From positions 806,001-870,000 of the forward strand of contig NZ_JAUYGV010000006.1 of assembly GCF_030690345.1 (NCBI RefSeq): a stretch of 64,000 nt of DNA. The letters are read 5' to 3'. Source of the DNA: Rheinheimera sp. GTDB lineage: Bacteria > Pseudomonadota > Gammaproteobacteria > Enterobacterales > Alteromonadaceae. Below the pieces are notes generated by a model. It was not told the DNA's origin. It was given only the letters and a program-made list of their open reading frames with translations, and did not search any database. This document shows, in pieces, positions 1-10,777 of this stretch (position 1 is its first letter; each line of letters begins with the position of its first letter). The position numbers and the translations under genes are program-made.

Positions 1-96
1 AATGGTCATCTGGCCTTTATCGAAGAAGCCCTGTTGGATTTAGGTAAAGAGCGTTCGCGTATTGAACGTTCGTTACGTCGCACCCAACAAGGCTGA
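1..96 (+). CDS. C-terminal end of PdhR-like GntR-family regulator (partial)
   Basis: An open frame enters from the left edge and stops with TGA at 94-96, giving the last 31 residues (NGHLAFIEEALLDLG, then an Arg-rich tail). The H-x-x-x-I-E pattern followed by a basic tail resembles the end of the FCD ligand-binding domain of GntR/FadR-type regulators. Its position 63 bp upstream of aceE, on the same strand, matches the usual place of pdhR, the pyruvate-responsive repressor of the pyruvate dehydrogenase operon. The DNA-binding domain lies outside the window, so the identity rests on the tail and the context only. Confidence 0.6.
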   Translation, partial: NGHLAFIEEALLDLGKERSRIERSLRRTQQG

Positions 97-159
97 TAAC
101 TCATTTAACGCACATGGGCATTTATAGCACAGGCGTGCATAACCAAAGGAAACCTCGAT

Positions 160-2826
<2,667 letters not shown>

Positions 2827-2837
2827 GAGGATTGCAC

Positions 2838-4499
2838 ATGACTATTGAAATTCATGTTCCGGATATTGGTGCTGATGAAGTTGAAGTCACCGAAATCCTG
2901 GTTAAGGTTGGCGATAAGGTCGCCGCTGATCAGTCACTGCTCAGCGTAGAAGGCGACAAGGCTTCTATGGAAGTACCGGCCAATGACGCCGGCGTAGTAA
3001 AAGAAATTAAAGTAAAAGTAGGCGACAAGGTTAAAACCGGCAGCCTGATTATGACCTTTGAAGGTGAAGGCGCCGCTAAAGCAGACGCCGCACCGGCGAA
3101 AGAAGAAGCTAAAGCAGAGCCAAAAGCTGACAGCAAAACCGAAGCCAAAACTGAAAGCAAAGCAGCCGCCAGCGTGCAGGATGTAAAAGTACCGGATATC
3201 GGCGGTGATGCCGTTGAAGTTACCGAAATAATGGTGAAAGTAGGCGACACGGTAAGCGAAGATCAGTCATTGCTTAGCGTTGAAGGCGACAAAGCCAGTA
3301 TGGAAGTACCGGCGCCGTTTGCCGGCAAGGTAAAAGAAATTAAAATCAGCGTTGGCGATAAGGTGTCAACCGGTAGCCTGATAATGGTGTTTGAAACCAC
3401 AGGTGCGGCCGATGCTGCACCGGCAGAAGCTGAAGCAGCAAAAGCAGAAAGCAAAGCGGAAACTAAAGCTGAGGCTGCACCAGCTAAAACAGAAAGCAAA
3501 GCTGAAGCGGCACCTGCAGCCTCAGCTGCTGCAACAGCGGCCGATGGCTTTGTTGAAAACAGCGCCTATGCCCATGCCTCACCGGTTATCCGCCGTTTAG
3601 CGCGTGAGTTCGGCATTAACCTGGCCAAGGTTAACGGCACTGGCCGTAAAGGCCGCGTAGTAAAAGAAGATGTGCAAAACTACGTGAAGCAGCTGGTAAA
3701 ACAAGCTGAAAGCGGTGCGGCGTCTTCAGGTTCTGGCTCAGGTAACAGCATGGGCTTTGACTTAATCGCCTGGCCAAAAGTAGATTTTGCCAAGTTCGGT
3801 GAAGTAGAAGCCAAGCCGCTGTCACGTATTCAGAAGCTGTCGGGTAACAACTTACACCGCAACTGGGTGCGTATTCCGCATGTTACCCAGTTTGATGAAG
3901 CCGATATCACCGGGCTGGAAGACTTCCGCAAAGAGCAAAACAGCTTAGCCGAGAAGAAAAAGCTCGGCGTTAAGTACACGCCGCTGGTGTTTATTATGAA
4001 AGCGGTCGCTAAAGCACTGGAAGAGTTCCCGACTTTCTGCAGCTCGTTGTCAGAAGATGGCCAAAGCCTGATCCTTAAAAAATACGTGCACTTAGGTATA
4101 GCGGTAGACACGCCAAACGGCCTGGTTGTACCGGTAGTTAAAGACGTAAACAAAAAAGGCATTATCGAGCTGTCACGCGAGTTACAGGACATCTCTGTTA
4201 AAGCGCGCGAGGGCAAGTTAACTTCTGCCGATATGCAGGGCGGCTGCTTTACCATCTCCAGCCTGGGTGGCATTGGCGGTACGGCGTTTACGCCTATTGT
4301 TAACGCACCGGAAGTGGCCATTTTGGGTGTGTCTAAATCGGACATTAAACCAAAATGGAATGGCAAAGAGTTTGAGCCTAAGCTGATGCTGCCACTGAGT
4401 GTTTCTTACGACCATAGGGTAATTGACGGCGCCCTGGCAGCACGCTTTACTGCCACCCTGGCCAGCTATCTGGCGGATATTCGTCAGATCATTATGTAA
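2838..4499 (+). CDS. aceF: Dihydrolipoamide acetyltransferase, E2 of pyruvate dehydrogenase
   Basis: Core E2 subunit; accepts acetyl from AceE on lipoyl-lysine and passes it to CoA. 553 residues with two N-terminal lipoyl domains (about 1-75 and 114-190, each with a GDKASMEVP lipoylation motif, first lipoyl lysine K41), separated by Ala/Glu/Lys-rich swinging linkers, then an E3-binding domain (about 250-290, [11 protein letters not shown]) and the catalytic domain with the C-terminal DHRVIDG motif. E. coli AceF has three lipoyl domains and about 630 residues, so this is the two-lipoyl form. I chose the ATG at 2838 because a GAGG ribosome site lies 7 bp upstream; the in-frame TTG at 2832 would overlap that site. 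Confidence 0.97.
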   Translation: MTIEIHVPDIGADEVEVTEILVKVGDKVAADQSLLSVEGDKASMEVPANDAGVVKEIKVKVGDKVKTGSLIMTFEGEGAAKADAAPAKEEAKAEPKADSKTEAKTESKAAASVQDVKVPDIGGDAVEVTEIMVKVGDTVSEDQSLLSVEGDKASMEVPAPFAGKVKEIKISVGDKVSTGSLIMVFETTGAADAAPAEAEAAKAESKAETKAEAAPAKTESKAEAAPAASAAATAADGFVENSAYAHASPVIRRLAREFGINLAKVNGTGRKGRVVKEDVQNYVKQLVKQAESGAASSGSGSGNSMGFDLIAWPKVDFAKFGEVEAKPLSRIQKLSGNNLHRNWVRIPHVTQFDEADITGLEDFRKEQNSLAEKKKLGVKYTPLVFIMKAVAKALEEFPTFCSSLSEDGQSLILKKYVHLGIAVDTPNGLVVPVVKDVNKKGIIELSRELQDISVKAREGKLTSADMQGGCFTISSLGGIGGTAFTPIVNAPEVAILGVSKSDIKPKWNGKEFEPKLMLPLSVSYDHRVIDGALAARFTATLASYLADIRQIIM

Positions 4500-4522
4500 T
4501 GTTTCGCTAAGAGCGAATTTTG

Positions 4523-4549
4523 TGTCCCGTACTGAAAAGTTACGGGACA
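4523..4549 (+). other. Inverted repeat in the aceF-lpdA gap
   Basis: TGTCCCGTA (4523-4531) and TACGGGACA (4541-4549) form a perfect 9-bp stem with a 9-nt loop, 23 bp after the aceF stop. No U-run follows, so it is not an ordinary intrinsic terminator. It could be an mRNA stabilising or processing hairpin between aceF and lpdA; lpdA commonly has its own promoter because its product also serves other dehydrogenase complexes. Confidence 0.55.
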
Positions 4550-4651
4550 TCGCTCAGGCAGGATGTTAAAATTCTGCCACTTTTTTCGCCTGATAGCCGT
4601 ACCCTACAAAGTGACGCTGTCAGAACACCGACTCAATGAAAAGGTAATACG

Positions 4652-6064
4652 ATGAGCAACGATATCAAAACTCAGGTAGTAGTCGTGGGCGCAGGCCCTG
4701 GTGGTTATTCTGCAGCATTTCGTGCCGCAGACTTAGGTTTAGAAGTTACCCTGGTTGAAGCGCGCAGCACCTTAGGTGGCGTGTGTTTAAACGTAGGTTG
4801 TATTCCATCTAAAGCCTTATTACACGTTGCTAAGGTGATTGACGATGCCCGCGATATGGCATCACACGGCGTTACCTTTGGTGAGCCGAAAATTGATTTG
4901 GACAAAATCCGCAGCTGGAAAGACAAAGTAGTTGGCCAGCTGACTAACGGCCTGGCCGGTATGTCGAAAATGCGCAAAGTTAAGGTAGTTACCGGCTACG
5001 GTAAATTTACCGGCGCTAACACCTTACAGGTTGGCGACACCAAAATTACCTTTGAGCACGCCATTATTGCTGCCGGTTCAGAGCCGGTATCACTGCCGTT
5101 TATTCCAAAAGATGATGACCGTATTATCGATTCTACCGGTGCACTGGAATTAAAAGATATTCCGGGCGAAATGCTGGTATTAGGTGGCGGTATTATCGGC
5201 CTGGAAATGGGCACCGTATACCGTGCGCTGGGCTCTAAAGTATCAGTAGTAGAATTTGCTGATCAGTTAGTACCGGCAGCCGACGCCGACATCGTTAAAG
5301 CCTACACCAAGTACAACAAAGACAACTACAACATTATGTTGTCAACCAAAGTTGTTGGCGTAGAAGCGAAAAAAGACGGTTTATACGTTACTTTCGAAGG
5401 CAAAAACGCCCCGGAAAAAGCGGTACGTTACGACAAGATCCTGGTAGCGGTTGGCCGTAAGCCAAACGGCGCGCTGTTAGATGCTGCCAAAGCCGGTGTT
5501 AACGTAGACGAGCGCGGCTTTATCAATGTTGATAAGCAACTGCGCACCAACGTTGGCCATATCTATGCTATCGGTGATGTTATCGGCCAGCCAATGTTAG
5601 CGCACAAAGCAGTACACGAAGGCCACGTAGCGGCTGAAGTGATTGCCGGCCAGAAGCACTACTTCGACCCGCGCTGCATTCCATCAGTAGCTTACACCGA
5701 CCCGGAAATGGCCTGGACCGGCGTTACCGAGAAAGAAGCTAAAGAGCAGGGCTTAAAAATTGAAACTGCTACCTTCCCGTGGGCAGCGTCAGGCCGTGCT
5801 ATCGCTTCTGCCCGTACAGAAGGCTTTACCAAGCTGATTTTCGACAAAGAAACGCACCGTATTCTGGGTGGCGCTATTGTTGGTATCAACGCCGGTGAAA
5901 TGCTGGGCGAAATCTGCTTAGCAGTAGAAATGGGTGCCGACGCTGAAGATATCGCGTTAACCATCCACGCGCACCCAACGTTGAACGAGTCTATTGGTTT
6001 AGCTGCCGAGATGTACGAAGGCTCAATCACCGACCTGCCAAACCCGAAAGCGAAGAAAAAGTAA
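4652..6064 (+). CDS. lpdA: Dihydrolipoamide dehydrogenase (E3)
   Basis: FAD flavoenzyme that reoxidises dihydrolipoyl groups with NAD+, shared by the pyruvate and 2-oxoglutarate dehydrogenase complexes and the glycine cleavage system. 470 residues. The N-terminal FAD motif GAGPGG is at 13-18, the redox-active disulfide is C45/C50 (GGVCLNVGCIPSK), a second Rossmann motif GGGIIGLE lies near 180, and the catalytic His/Glu pair is H441/E446 in HPTLNE. It starts 152 bp after aceF with a hairpin in between, so it is probably transcribed both from the aceE promoter and from its own. A strong terminator follows. Confidence 0.98.
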   Translation: MSNDIKTQVVVVGAGPGGYSAAFRAADLGLEVTLVEARSTLGGVCLNVGCIPSKALLHVAKVIDDARDMASHGVTFGEPKIDLDKIRSWKDKVVGQLTNGLAGMSKMRKVKVVTGYGKFTGANTLQVGDTKITFEHAIIAAGSEPVSLPFIPKDDDRIIDSTGALELKDIPGEMLVLGGGIIGLEMGTVYRALGSKVSVVEFADQLVPAADADIVKAYTKYNKDNYNIMLSTKVVGVEAKKDGLYVTFEGKNAPEKAVRYDKILVAVGRKPNGALLDAAKAGVNVDERGFINVDKQLRTNVGHIYAIGDVIGQPMLAHKAVHEGHVAAEVIAGQKHYFDPRCIPSVAYTDPEMAWTGVTEKEAKEQGLKIETATFPWAASGRAIASARTEGFTKLIFDKETHRILGGAIVGINAGEMLGEICLAVEMGADAEDIALTIHAHPTLNESIGLAAEMYEGSITDLPNPKAKKK

Positions 6065-6087
6065 TTTTTCTAAGTTGAGTGTTTAGT

Positions 6088-6120
6088 ACAAAGGCCGCAA
6101 ATGCGGCCTTTGTTGTTTTT
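6088..6120 (+). terminator. Rho-independent terminator after lpdA
   Basis: CAAAGGCCGC-AAAT-GCGGCCTTTG forms a GC-rich 10-bp stem, directly followed by TTGTTTTT. It closes the aceE-aceF-lpdA unit. Confidence 0.93.
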
Positions 6121-6173
6121 GTCAGCTTGTAATCTGCCTGCCTAAGTACCATACTACGCCTGTGCTTAATTAT

Positions 6174-6189
6174 GTACATGATAATGTAC
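6174..6189. promoter_or_regulatory. Palindrome upstream of the yafN-like antitoxin
   Basis: GTACAT-GATA-ATGTAC is a perfect 6+6 inverted repeat with a 4-bp spacer, ending 13 bp before the antitoxin ATG. It overlaps a plausible -10 (GATAAT at 6180-6185). Type II antitoxins usually autoregulate by binding such palindromes, so this is inferred to be the operator. Whether this YafN homologue binds it is unknown. Confidence 0.5.
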
Positions 6190-6202
6190 TTTGAGGTGTT
6201 GC

Positions 6203-6496
6203 ATGGCGTCACATGCTATTTTGGCGGAAAAGGCGGTTTCAGTATCTGAAGCCCGTAAGAATTTAAGCCAGTATTTTACTGATGAACCCGTGGCGGTGTT
6301 GTCGAATAACAAGCCTGCTGGTTATATGTTAAGCGCTGAGCTGTATGAAAAAATGCTGCGCATTATTGAAGCATCCGGCACCGTAGATCTGGGACTGTTT
6401 CGCCCGGCAGCAGCAAGGCTAAAAGAAATAAGCCGTGTCAGCGAAGAGCTGTTGTTAAACGCTGATAGCGCAAAGTTGAGTGAATTCAGTGAGTGA
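6203..6496 (+). CDS. yafN: Antitoxin of YafN type
   Basis: 97-residue protein resembling E. coli YafN (Phd/YefM-like fold) along its length: ILAEKAVSVSEARKNLSQYF, then PVAVLSNNKPAGYML, then a C-terminal segment with RPAAARLKEI. It should neutralise the adjacent YafO-like ribosome-dependent mRNase and repress the operon. The ATG at 6203 has GAGG about 7 bp upstream; the in-frame TTG at 6191 lies before this site. Its stop overlaps the GTG start of the toxin gene by 4 bp (GTGA), implying translational coupling. It sits alone behind the pdh terminator, without the dinB context of E. coli. Confidence 0.88.
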   Translation: MASHAILAEKAVSVSEARKNLSQYFTDEPVAVLSNNKPAGYMLSAELYEKMLRIIEASGTVDLGLFRPAAARLKEISRVSEELLLNADSAKLSEFSE

Positions 6497-6888
6497 TACG
6501 GGTTTTTACCAGCAAGGTATTAGATGAAGCACTAACGGCAGATGAGCGTGTTGCGTTAATCGCTGACTTTAAAAAGTACAAGGCAGGTAAGCTGCCCGCC
6601 TTGTTTGGTAAGGATGTGCCGTACGATCACCCGTTTAACCTCGACATTATCAAGCAAGAGCAGGTAAGGCATATTCACCTCGCGGCAAGCGGCGCTGGTT
6701 TTCCCATTTTTATTACACAGGCAAAGCGAACCAGCGATACTCACTTGGTTTACTGCCGCGGTTTCACCAACGAAAACTGCTATTTATTAATGGCCATTCT
6801 GCAACCCAACGCGCATGACTTGGCCAAGTCTAACCAATTGATGTATCAGCTTGGTCTGATGGCACAAGCGTTCCGGCAGCAGTTTTGA
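6493..6888 (+). CDS. yafO: mRNA interferase toxin of YafO type
   Basis: 131-residue protein matching YafO along its length, with the landmarks LTADERVALIADFKKYK, LPALFGKDVPYD, VRHIHLA, the S/R-T-(S/N)-D-x-HLVYC block and a C-terminal MAQAFRQQF. E. coli YafO binds 50S subunits and cleaves mRNA near the start codon during translation. Translation begins at GTG 6493, overlapping the yafN stop. The frame is intact, so the toxin is probably functional. No yafP homologue follows; the next gene is on the opposite strand. Confidence 0.9.
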   Translation: MIRVFTSKVLDEALTADERVALIADFKKYKAGKLPALFGKDVPYDHPFNLDIIKQEQVRHIHLAASGAGFPIFITQAKRTSDTHLVYCRGFTNENCYLLMAILQPNAHDLAKSNQLMYQLGLMAQAFRQQF

Positions 6889-7024
6889 GACAACTTTCAA
6901 TGCCTCAATCATCCAGCCAAAGACGCTGATGTGCGGCTGAGAACGGCTGCCGACCAACAAACAGTCGACCCTTGGCAGTTGAAGCGGTAGTTAGTTTTGC
7001 AAACTGAAATTTTGCACACTCAGC

Positions 7025-8035
7025 TCATTCTGTTGCTGTTACTGATGCATTTTTGTGGAAAGCTCTTTTTATGAACGCTAAAGACGAGGAGTTTAATGCA
7101 ACGCCGCTGTCGTGCATTATAGCCAAGTCTAAGGGGGTGATGTTGTACCTTCTGCTATAGTAAAAGGCTATGCCGTTCATGATTGTATTTTCCAGTGCAT
7201 GCCCTCTGTGTTTATCTGCATCTCCAATATGTGCATATGAATTGCTCTTAAAAGCCAGAGGAACCGAGCCCCCATATACTGCTTCTGCGAATGGTCCAGT
7301 AAAGTAAGGGTTACCATTAACAAAGCGAATATTGTTGTCATAGGTGGAATAATTAACGTTTTCAGTGCTGGACTGGGTATTAATATTAAGCCAACCACTG
7401 AAAGCCAAAGCGTGCCCTAGTTCGTGTATAAATACCGACATACTATCTATTTTGCCTACGGCTACAGGTTTCAATCGTTGATAAGGTTCTTCGTCCAACC
7501 ACATGCCGTCCAGTGCTTTTCGATCTGTAGTGATTATAAGATCTGGTTCTGCACCGTTGGGGTCTATACCTGTTCGGATTTCAAACGCGACACCTTGTTC
7601 GTAAATTCTCTTGCCAGCTATAGTGCGTACATAATACGACCTCTTGCTATGTGCGCTGTGTCTACCCATATTGTCGTGTACAACTTGTACCAAGATCTCG
7701 ATTGTTGCGCTGCCAGCCAGGTGTTGCTCCCAAGCTTTTCCTGCCGCTTTAATATTCTCAGCGTACAGTGTTTTGTTTTTTATTAATCCCTGTGGGTCCT
7801 TATAGCTAACGGTAAACGTTAAGCTTGCAGCAGTGCGATTAGATGCAAGTTCTACAGCCGGCTGCGTAGGCTTACCGTTGACGGTGCATTGCTGTTGATC
7901 GTCAGTGAAAATGTCATTTCCGTTTTTGTCTCGACACTTAATAAACTGTGACGCTGTTGATTGTGAAGTGATAAAAATAGCCAGCAATAGTGGCGAAAAA
8001 ATAAGTAAAAACCGGCAGGGAAAGCTAAAGCGCAT
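7025..8035 (-). CDS. Exported putative zinc metalloprotease with N-terminal DUF4124-like segment
   Basis: 336 residues. A signal peptide (about 1-29, ending STAS) is followed by a short DUF4124-like module (FIKCRDKNGNDIFTDDQQQC, about 31-50). A zincin core carries HELGH at 204-208. A possible further ligand is H269 (SYAHIGDADKH), and a TIMNG segment at 284-288 could be a Met-turn, which suggests a metzincin-like enzyme. I do not recognise a named family. It probably acts in the periplasm or outside the cell. Base composition is more AT-rich than the flanking pdh genes, consistent with acquisition. The ribosome site is weak (GAG 9 bp upstream). Confidence 0.7.
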   Translation of the reverse strand: MRFSFPCRFLLIFSPLLLAIFITSQSTASQFIKCRDKNGNDIFTDDQQQCTVNGKPTQPAVELASNRTAASLTFTVSYKDPQGLIKNKTLYAENIKAAGKAWEQHLAGSATIEILVQVVHDNMGRHSAHSKRSYYVRTIAGKRIYEQGVAFEIRTGIDPNGAEPDLIITTDRKALDGMWLDEEPYQRLKPVAVGKIDSMSVFIHELGHALAFSGWLNINTQSSTENVNYSTYDNNIRFVNGNPYFTGPFAEAVYGGSVPLAFKSNSYAHIGDADKHRGHALENTIMNGIAFYYSRRYNITPLDLAIMHDSGVALNSSSLAFIKRAFHKNASVTATE

Positions 8036-8055
8036 TTATTTTTTCTCTATATATT

Positions 8056-8208
8056 TTATGAAAGTGCGTAAATAGAGTTTTGCTTCTGACATTCGTTAAA
8101 TTTTATGTTTGCCGCAAGCTGCTCGCGTTTATTATTACCTAAGTTATGGTCATCAAGCGAGCAATTGGCGATGCGTTTAAACCGTTCTTGCTTATGCGCT
8201 TGCTCCAT
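8056..8208 (-). CDS. Possible 50-residue protein or gene remnant
   Basis: A frame on the minus strand reads MEQAHKQERF, continues through a Cys/Asn/Lys-rich stretch and ends IYALS at the TAA at 8056-8058. The same frame stays open upstream to about 8279, ending at a stop next to the 8283-8714 gene, with no better start. Composition looks protein-like (charged, helix-prone) but no convincing ribosome site precedes the ATG. It may be a small orphan protein or the tail of a decayed gene. I do not recognise it. Confidence 0.3.
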   Translation of the reverse strand: MEQAHKQERFKRIANCSLDDHNLGNNKREQLAANIKFNECQKQNSIYALS

Positions 8209-8282
8209 AGCTTCTAAAATTCGGCAGTGTTGGGCTCGGGGCGATGGATTTTGGCCCTGAAAGTGAAGTGACAGCGGTGTTT

Positions 8283-8714
8283 TTACTCATACTGCTGGCA
8301 TTCAAATACCAGCTGGCCCGTGGGATAGGGTTCAGCTTTATTGCCATAATGCAGTAGCTCCAGCCTGCTGTGATGTTTGCCTGTGCCCGGGCTGAAATAA
8401 GATGCACTAAACGCTCGTACCGGCGCAGCCGGGGCTGGAGGCTGTACCTCCAGATAAAAATCCAGAATATGCGGTATATCGGTAATATCTGTGCGGTTAA
8501 CGCTAACGATAAAAGTATGGTCTTTTAAAGTGAAAAGTGGCTTGGCGGCAGGATTTGCGGCATCCAGCATTACTGTGCGTTCTTGTATGTCGTCCAGACT
8601 AAAACCGGGATAATCCAGCGGGATCAGGTTACAGTTAAGTTCCAGTTGTGTGAGGCCGGCGTTTGCAGTTGTGCTTAATAAGCCGAAAAGTGCAGTGATC
8701 AGGATTTTGGACAT
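8283..8714 (-). CDS. Small exported hypothetical protein
   Basis: 143 residues with a clear signal peptide (MSKILITALFGLLSTTANA, cleaved after ANA), then a beta-rich periplasmic domain with Cys residues in LNC and near the C-terminus (FECQQYE) that may form one disulfide. No family recognised. It lies in a minus-strand run of small exported proteins (8283-11470), 53 bp downstream of the lipoprotein gene at 8768-9319. No obvious ribosome site was seen before the ATG. Confidence 0.65.
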   Translation of the reverse strand: MSKILITALFGLLSTTANAGLTQLELNCNLIPLDYPGFSLDDIQERTVMLDAANPAAKPLFTLKDHTFIVSVNRTDITDIPHILDFYLEVQPPAPAAPVRAFSASYFSPGTGKHHSRLELLHYGNKAEPYPTGQLVFECQQYE

Positions 8715-8767
8715 AAAGCAAACGCCATTATAAATTCAGAAATATCAAGCAGGATTATATTCCGGGA

Positions 8768-9319
8768 TTAATCGCAACCAAGCTTATTCTGCTGAATAAA
8801 ACTCTCAATATCAAAGTGGTTTACCTTGTCCAGGATCTGGCTTTTCGTGCCGATATGAAAGCCGCGAAAGTGGATGTTGCACTTCAGCTCTGAGCTGCTG
8901 TAAACGCCCGGGCCGCCGCCGAAAATGTAAGTATTGTTGTCCTGATACGCTTGTTCTGTATCTATGCTGGTTAACCAGCGTGCTGTTATCTCTGTCAGCT
9001 GCTCTGGCGTATCCCGGCGAAAAAAGCGCAGTTTATCGGCGGCAATGGCGCCCTCGCTCATCTTGGCTTGTGTTAACAATACGCCATTGGCCGGGATCTG
9101 ATACCGGCGGGCGTCGTGTTGGTACTGCAAGGGCTCGCCGCTGGCTTGATCAAAAATAACGTAAAAGGCGCCAACATAATTTGCCGGCAGAATATAGTGC
9201 TCAGCCTCGCGCTGCTGCACCGTCTCACTGCAAGCGGTAAGTGAGTAGCATAAAAATAATGCGCTTGGGCAGCGTTTGAGCACTGCCATAATTAACGTGG
9301 TGCTGAAGAAACCGGGCAT
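8768..9319 (-). CDS. Putative lipoprotein, DUF6843-like
   Basis: 183 residues from the ATG at 9319, which has AAGGA 9 bp upstream; an upstream in-frame start at 9412 lacks one, and an internal ATG at 9289 would give a more compact signal peptide. A basic N-region, hydrophobic core and lipobox LTAC point to lipid anchoring. The mature start (YILPANYVGAFYVIFDQASG) resembles the DUF6843 pattern of a short beta-sandwich domain. Function unknown. Confidence 0.6.
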   Translation of the reverse strand: MPGFFSTTLIMAVLKRCPSALFLCYSLTACSETVQQREAEHYILPANYVGAFYVIFDQASGEPLQYQHDARRYQIPANGVLLTQAKMSEGAIAADKLRFFRRDTPEQLTEITARWLTSIDTEQAYQDNNTYIFGGGPGVYSSSELKCNIHFRGFHIGTKSQILDKVNHFDIESFIQQNKLGCD

Positions 9320-9418
9320 AACGCAACATCCTTGCTGTAGGTGGTAAATAATGCACTGTTTGGCATGGCTGATAGCCGTGTTGTTTCGGTTTGCTGTGTT
9401 CAGAGCCTGCAACCTGAT

Positions 9419-9664
9419 TTACTTAAACCGCACTTGCTGCAAATGCGGATTAGCTACTGTGACTTCAAGCAGTGCTATATCCTCCAGCAGCACCAGTTCA
9501 TCATTATCGTTTTGTTTGATAACCAAACATTCCTGCCGCTGGTCGTTATAGCGGGTGGTTAGCGCTGTGCCGCTAAGCACAGCACCGCTGCTTAGCGTTA
9601 GCTTTAGCGGATAATGGTACAAGCAGACAATTTCAATATAATCATGTAAGTCACATTTGAGCAT
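9419..9664 (-). CDS. rof: Rho-binding antiterminator-like protein (Rof/YaeO family)
   Basis: 81 residues with the Rof pattern: a CDLHDYIE start, then CLYHYPLKLTLSSGAVLSGTAL, then a CLVIKQ strand, forming an Sm-like barrel. E. coli Rof (YaeO) binds the RNA-binding site of Rho and inhibits termination. GGAG lies 8 bp before the ATG. The gene is on its own between the lipoprotein and hydrolase genes on the same strand. Sequence identity to E. coli Rof is moderate, so the Rho-inhibiting activity is inferred from family membership. Confidence 0.75.
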   Translation of the reverse strand: MLKCDLHDYIEIVCLYHYPLKLTLSSGAVLSGTALTTRYNDQRQECLVIKQNDNDELVLLEDIALLEVTVANPHLQQVRFK

Positions 9665-9724
9665 TTCAGACTCCGGCAGCAGATGGTTAGCGTATTTTAG
9701 ACATCAGTCTTTATTAAAGCAGTA

Positions 9725-10618
9725 TCAGCGTTGCTGCGACTTTTGGATAAAAGCCATGATCTCAGGCTGATACTTATTACCCAAGCCGCCGTGGCCGGCG
9801 CCTTCAATTTTCAGGTGTTGATAGGCAAAAGGATACTGATGTTGTTGCAGGCGAGCCATCATCCGGTCGGACATTTCACTGGAAGGCCATACTTCATCGG
9901 CGGTGCCGGAAATAAACAGTACATCAGCCTGCATCTGCTCTACCGGAATTTTGGCTCGCTGATAGGCGCTGTGGTTCTGCATTGCCAGCTCGTAGCTGCG
10001 GCGTAAATCGCCGTGTACCAGCGTAGGCAGAACACTGCGCAAATCGATTGGTACAAACGAAACCGGTTGTTGTTGCCAGACCCAGGACGAGCTGGTGCTG
10101 TACCATTCTGAGCTGCCAAATACCGCATCGGCGCCGACCACGGAAACTACGGTACTAATATTGCTGTTGCGGCTGGCGAGCAGCAGTGCCAATTCTGCCC
10201 CTTTTGATGTACCAAGCAGCGTTATATTTTCAGCTCTTACGCCCGGTTGTGCCGCGGCGTTATCGATTGCAGCAATTATGCTGGTTAGTTCTATCCTGTC
10301 CAACCCTGCTGGTGTATCGGGTAGACCAAAATAGCCGATAGCCAGTAAGGCAAAACCGGCATCCAGATAATGCTGGCGCTGCGAAGCGCTTTTGCTGTGT
10401 GCCCAGGGTATGCCACCTTCTGAACCGCCAAATACAACGATTAATGGCGCTGGCTTATCCGGGCCTGCCTGGTCAGGCAGATAGAAATGGCTTTGTACCT
10501 TGCCCTGGTATGCTACCGGCCAAAATGTGGTGATCAGCAGTGGCAGCTGACTAAGCAGCAAGATGCTGCTTACCAGGGCCAGCAGTATAAATTTGCGCGA
10601 GCGGATAAACATCGGCAT
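9725..10618 (-). CDS. Membrane-anchored alpha/beta hydrolase (BAAT/acyl-CoA thioesterase C-terminal type)
   Basis: 297 residues. An N-terminal hydrophobic segment (about 9-33) can act as signal anchor. The hydrolase core shows an oxyanion-region VFGGSEGG (about 62-69), the nucleophile elbow GTSKGAE with S138, an Asp in SGTADEVWP, and the catalytic His at about 276 in GAGHGG. The GTSKGAE elbow and GGSEGG loop are those of the BAAT C-terminal/dienelactone-hydrolase branch. The substrate is unknown; the periplasmic location is inferred from the N-terminus. Confidence 0.75.
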   Translation of the reverse strand: MPMFIRSRKFILLALVSSILLLSQLPLLITTFWPVAYQGKVQSHFYLPDQAGPDKPAPLIVVFGGSEGGIPWAHSKSASQRQHYLDAGFALLAIGYFGLPDTPAGLDRIELTSIIAAIDNAAAQPGVRAENITLLGTSKGAELALLLASRNSNISTVVSVVGADAVFGSSEWYSTSSSWVWQQQPVSFVPIDLRSVLPTLVHGDLRRSYELAMQNHSAYQRAKIPVEQMQADVLFISGTADEVWPSSEMSDRMMARLQQHQYPFAYQHLKIEGAGHGGLGNKYQPEIMAFIQKSQQR

Positions 10619-10777
10619 TGCCTCAGAAGCATAATTAACAGAGGCATTATTACTTAGCTGCGGCCAGTGGGAAAGGACACTTTGTCAGCAAAACTGCCTG
10701 ACAACTGTCATGGCAAATATACCGGCACGGCTTTGACCTTGTAGTGCCGGCAACTGATACCTGCTTAGCAATTGCCG

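Noticed and set aside
3830..4366. Minus-strand open frame inside aceF
   Set aside because: Shadow of the catalytic domain of AceF, with no recognisable protein features.
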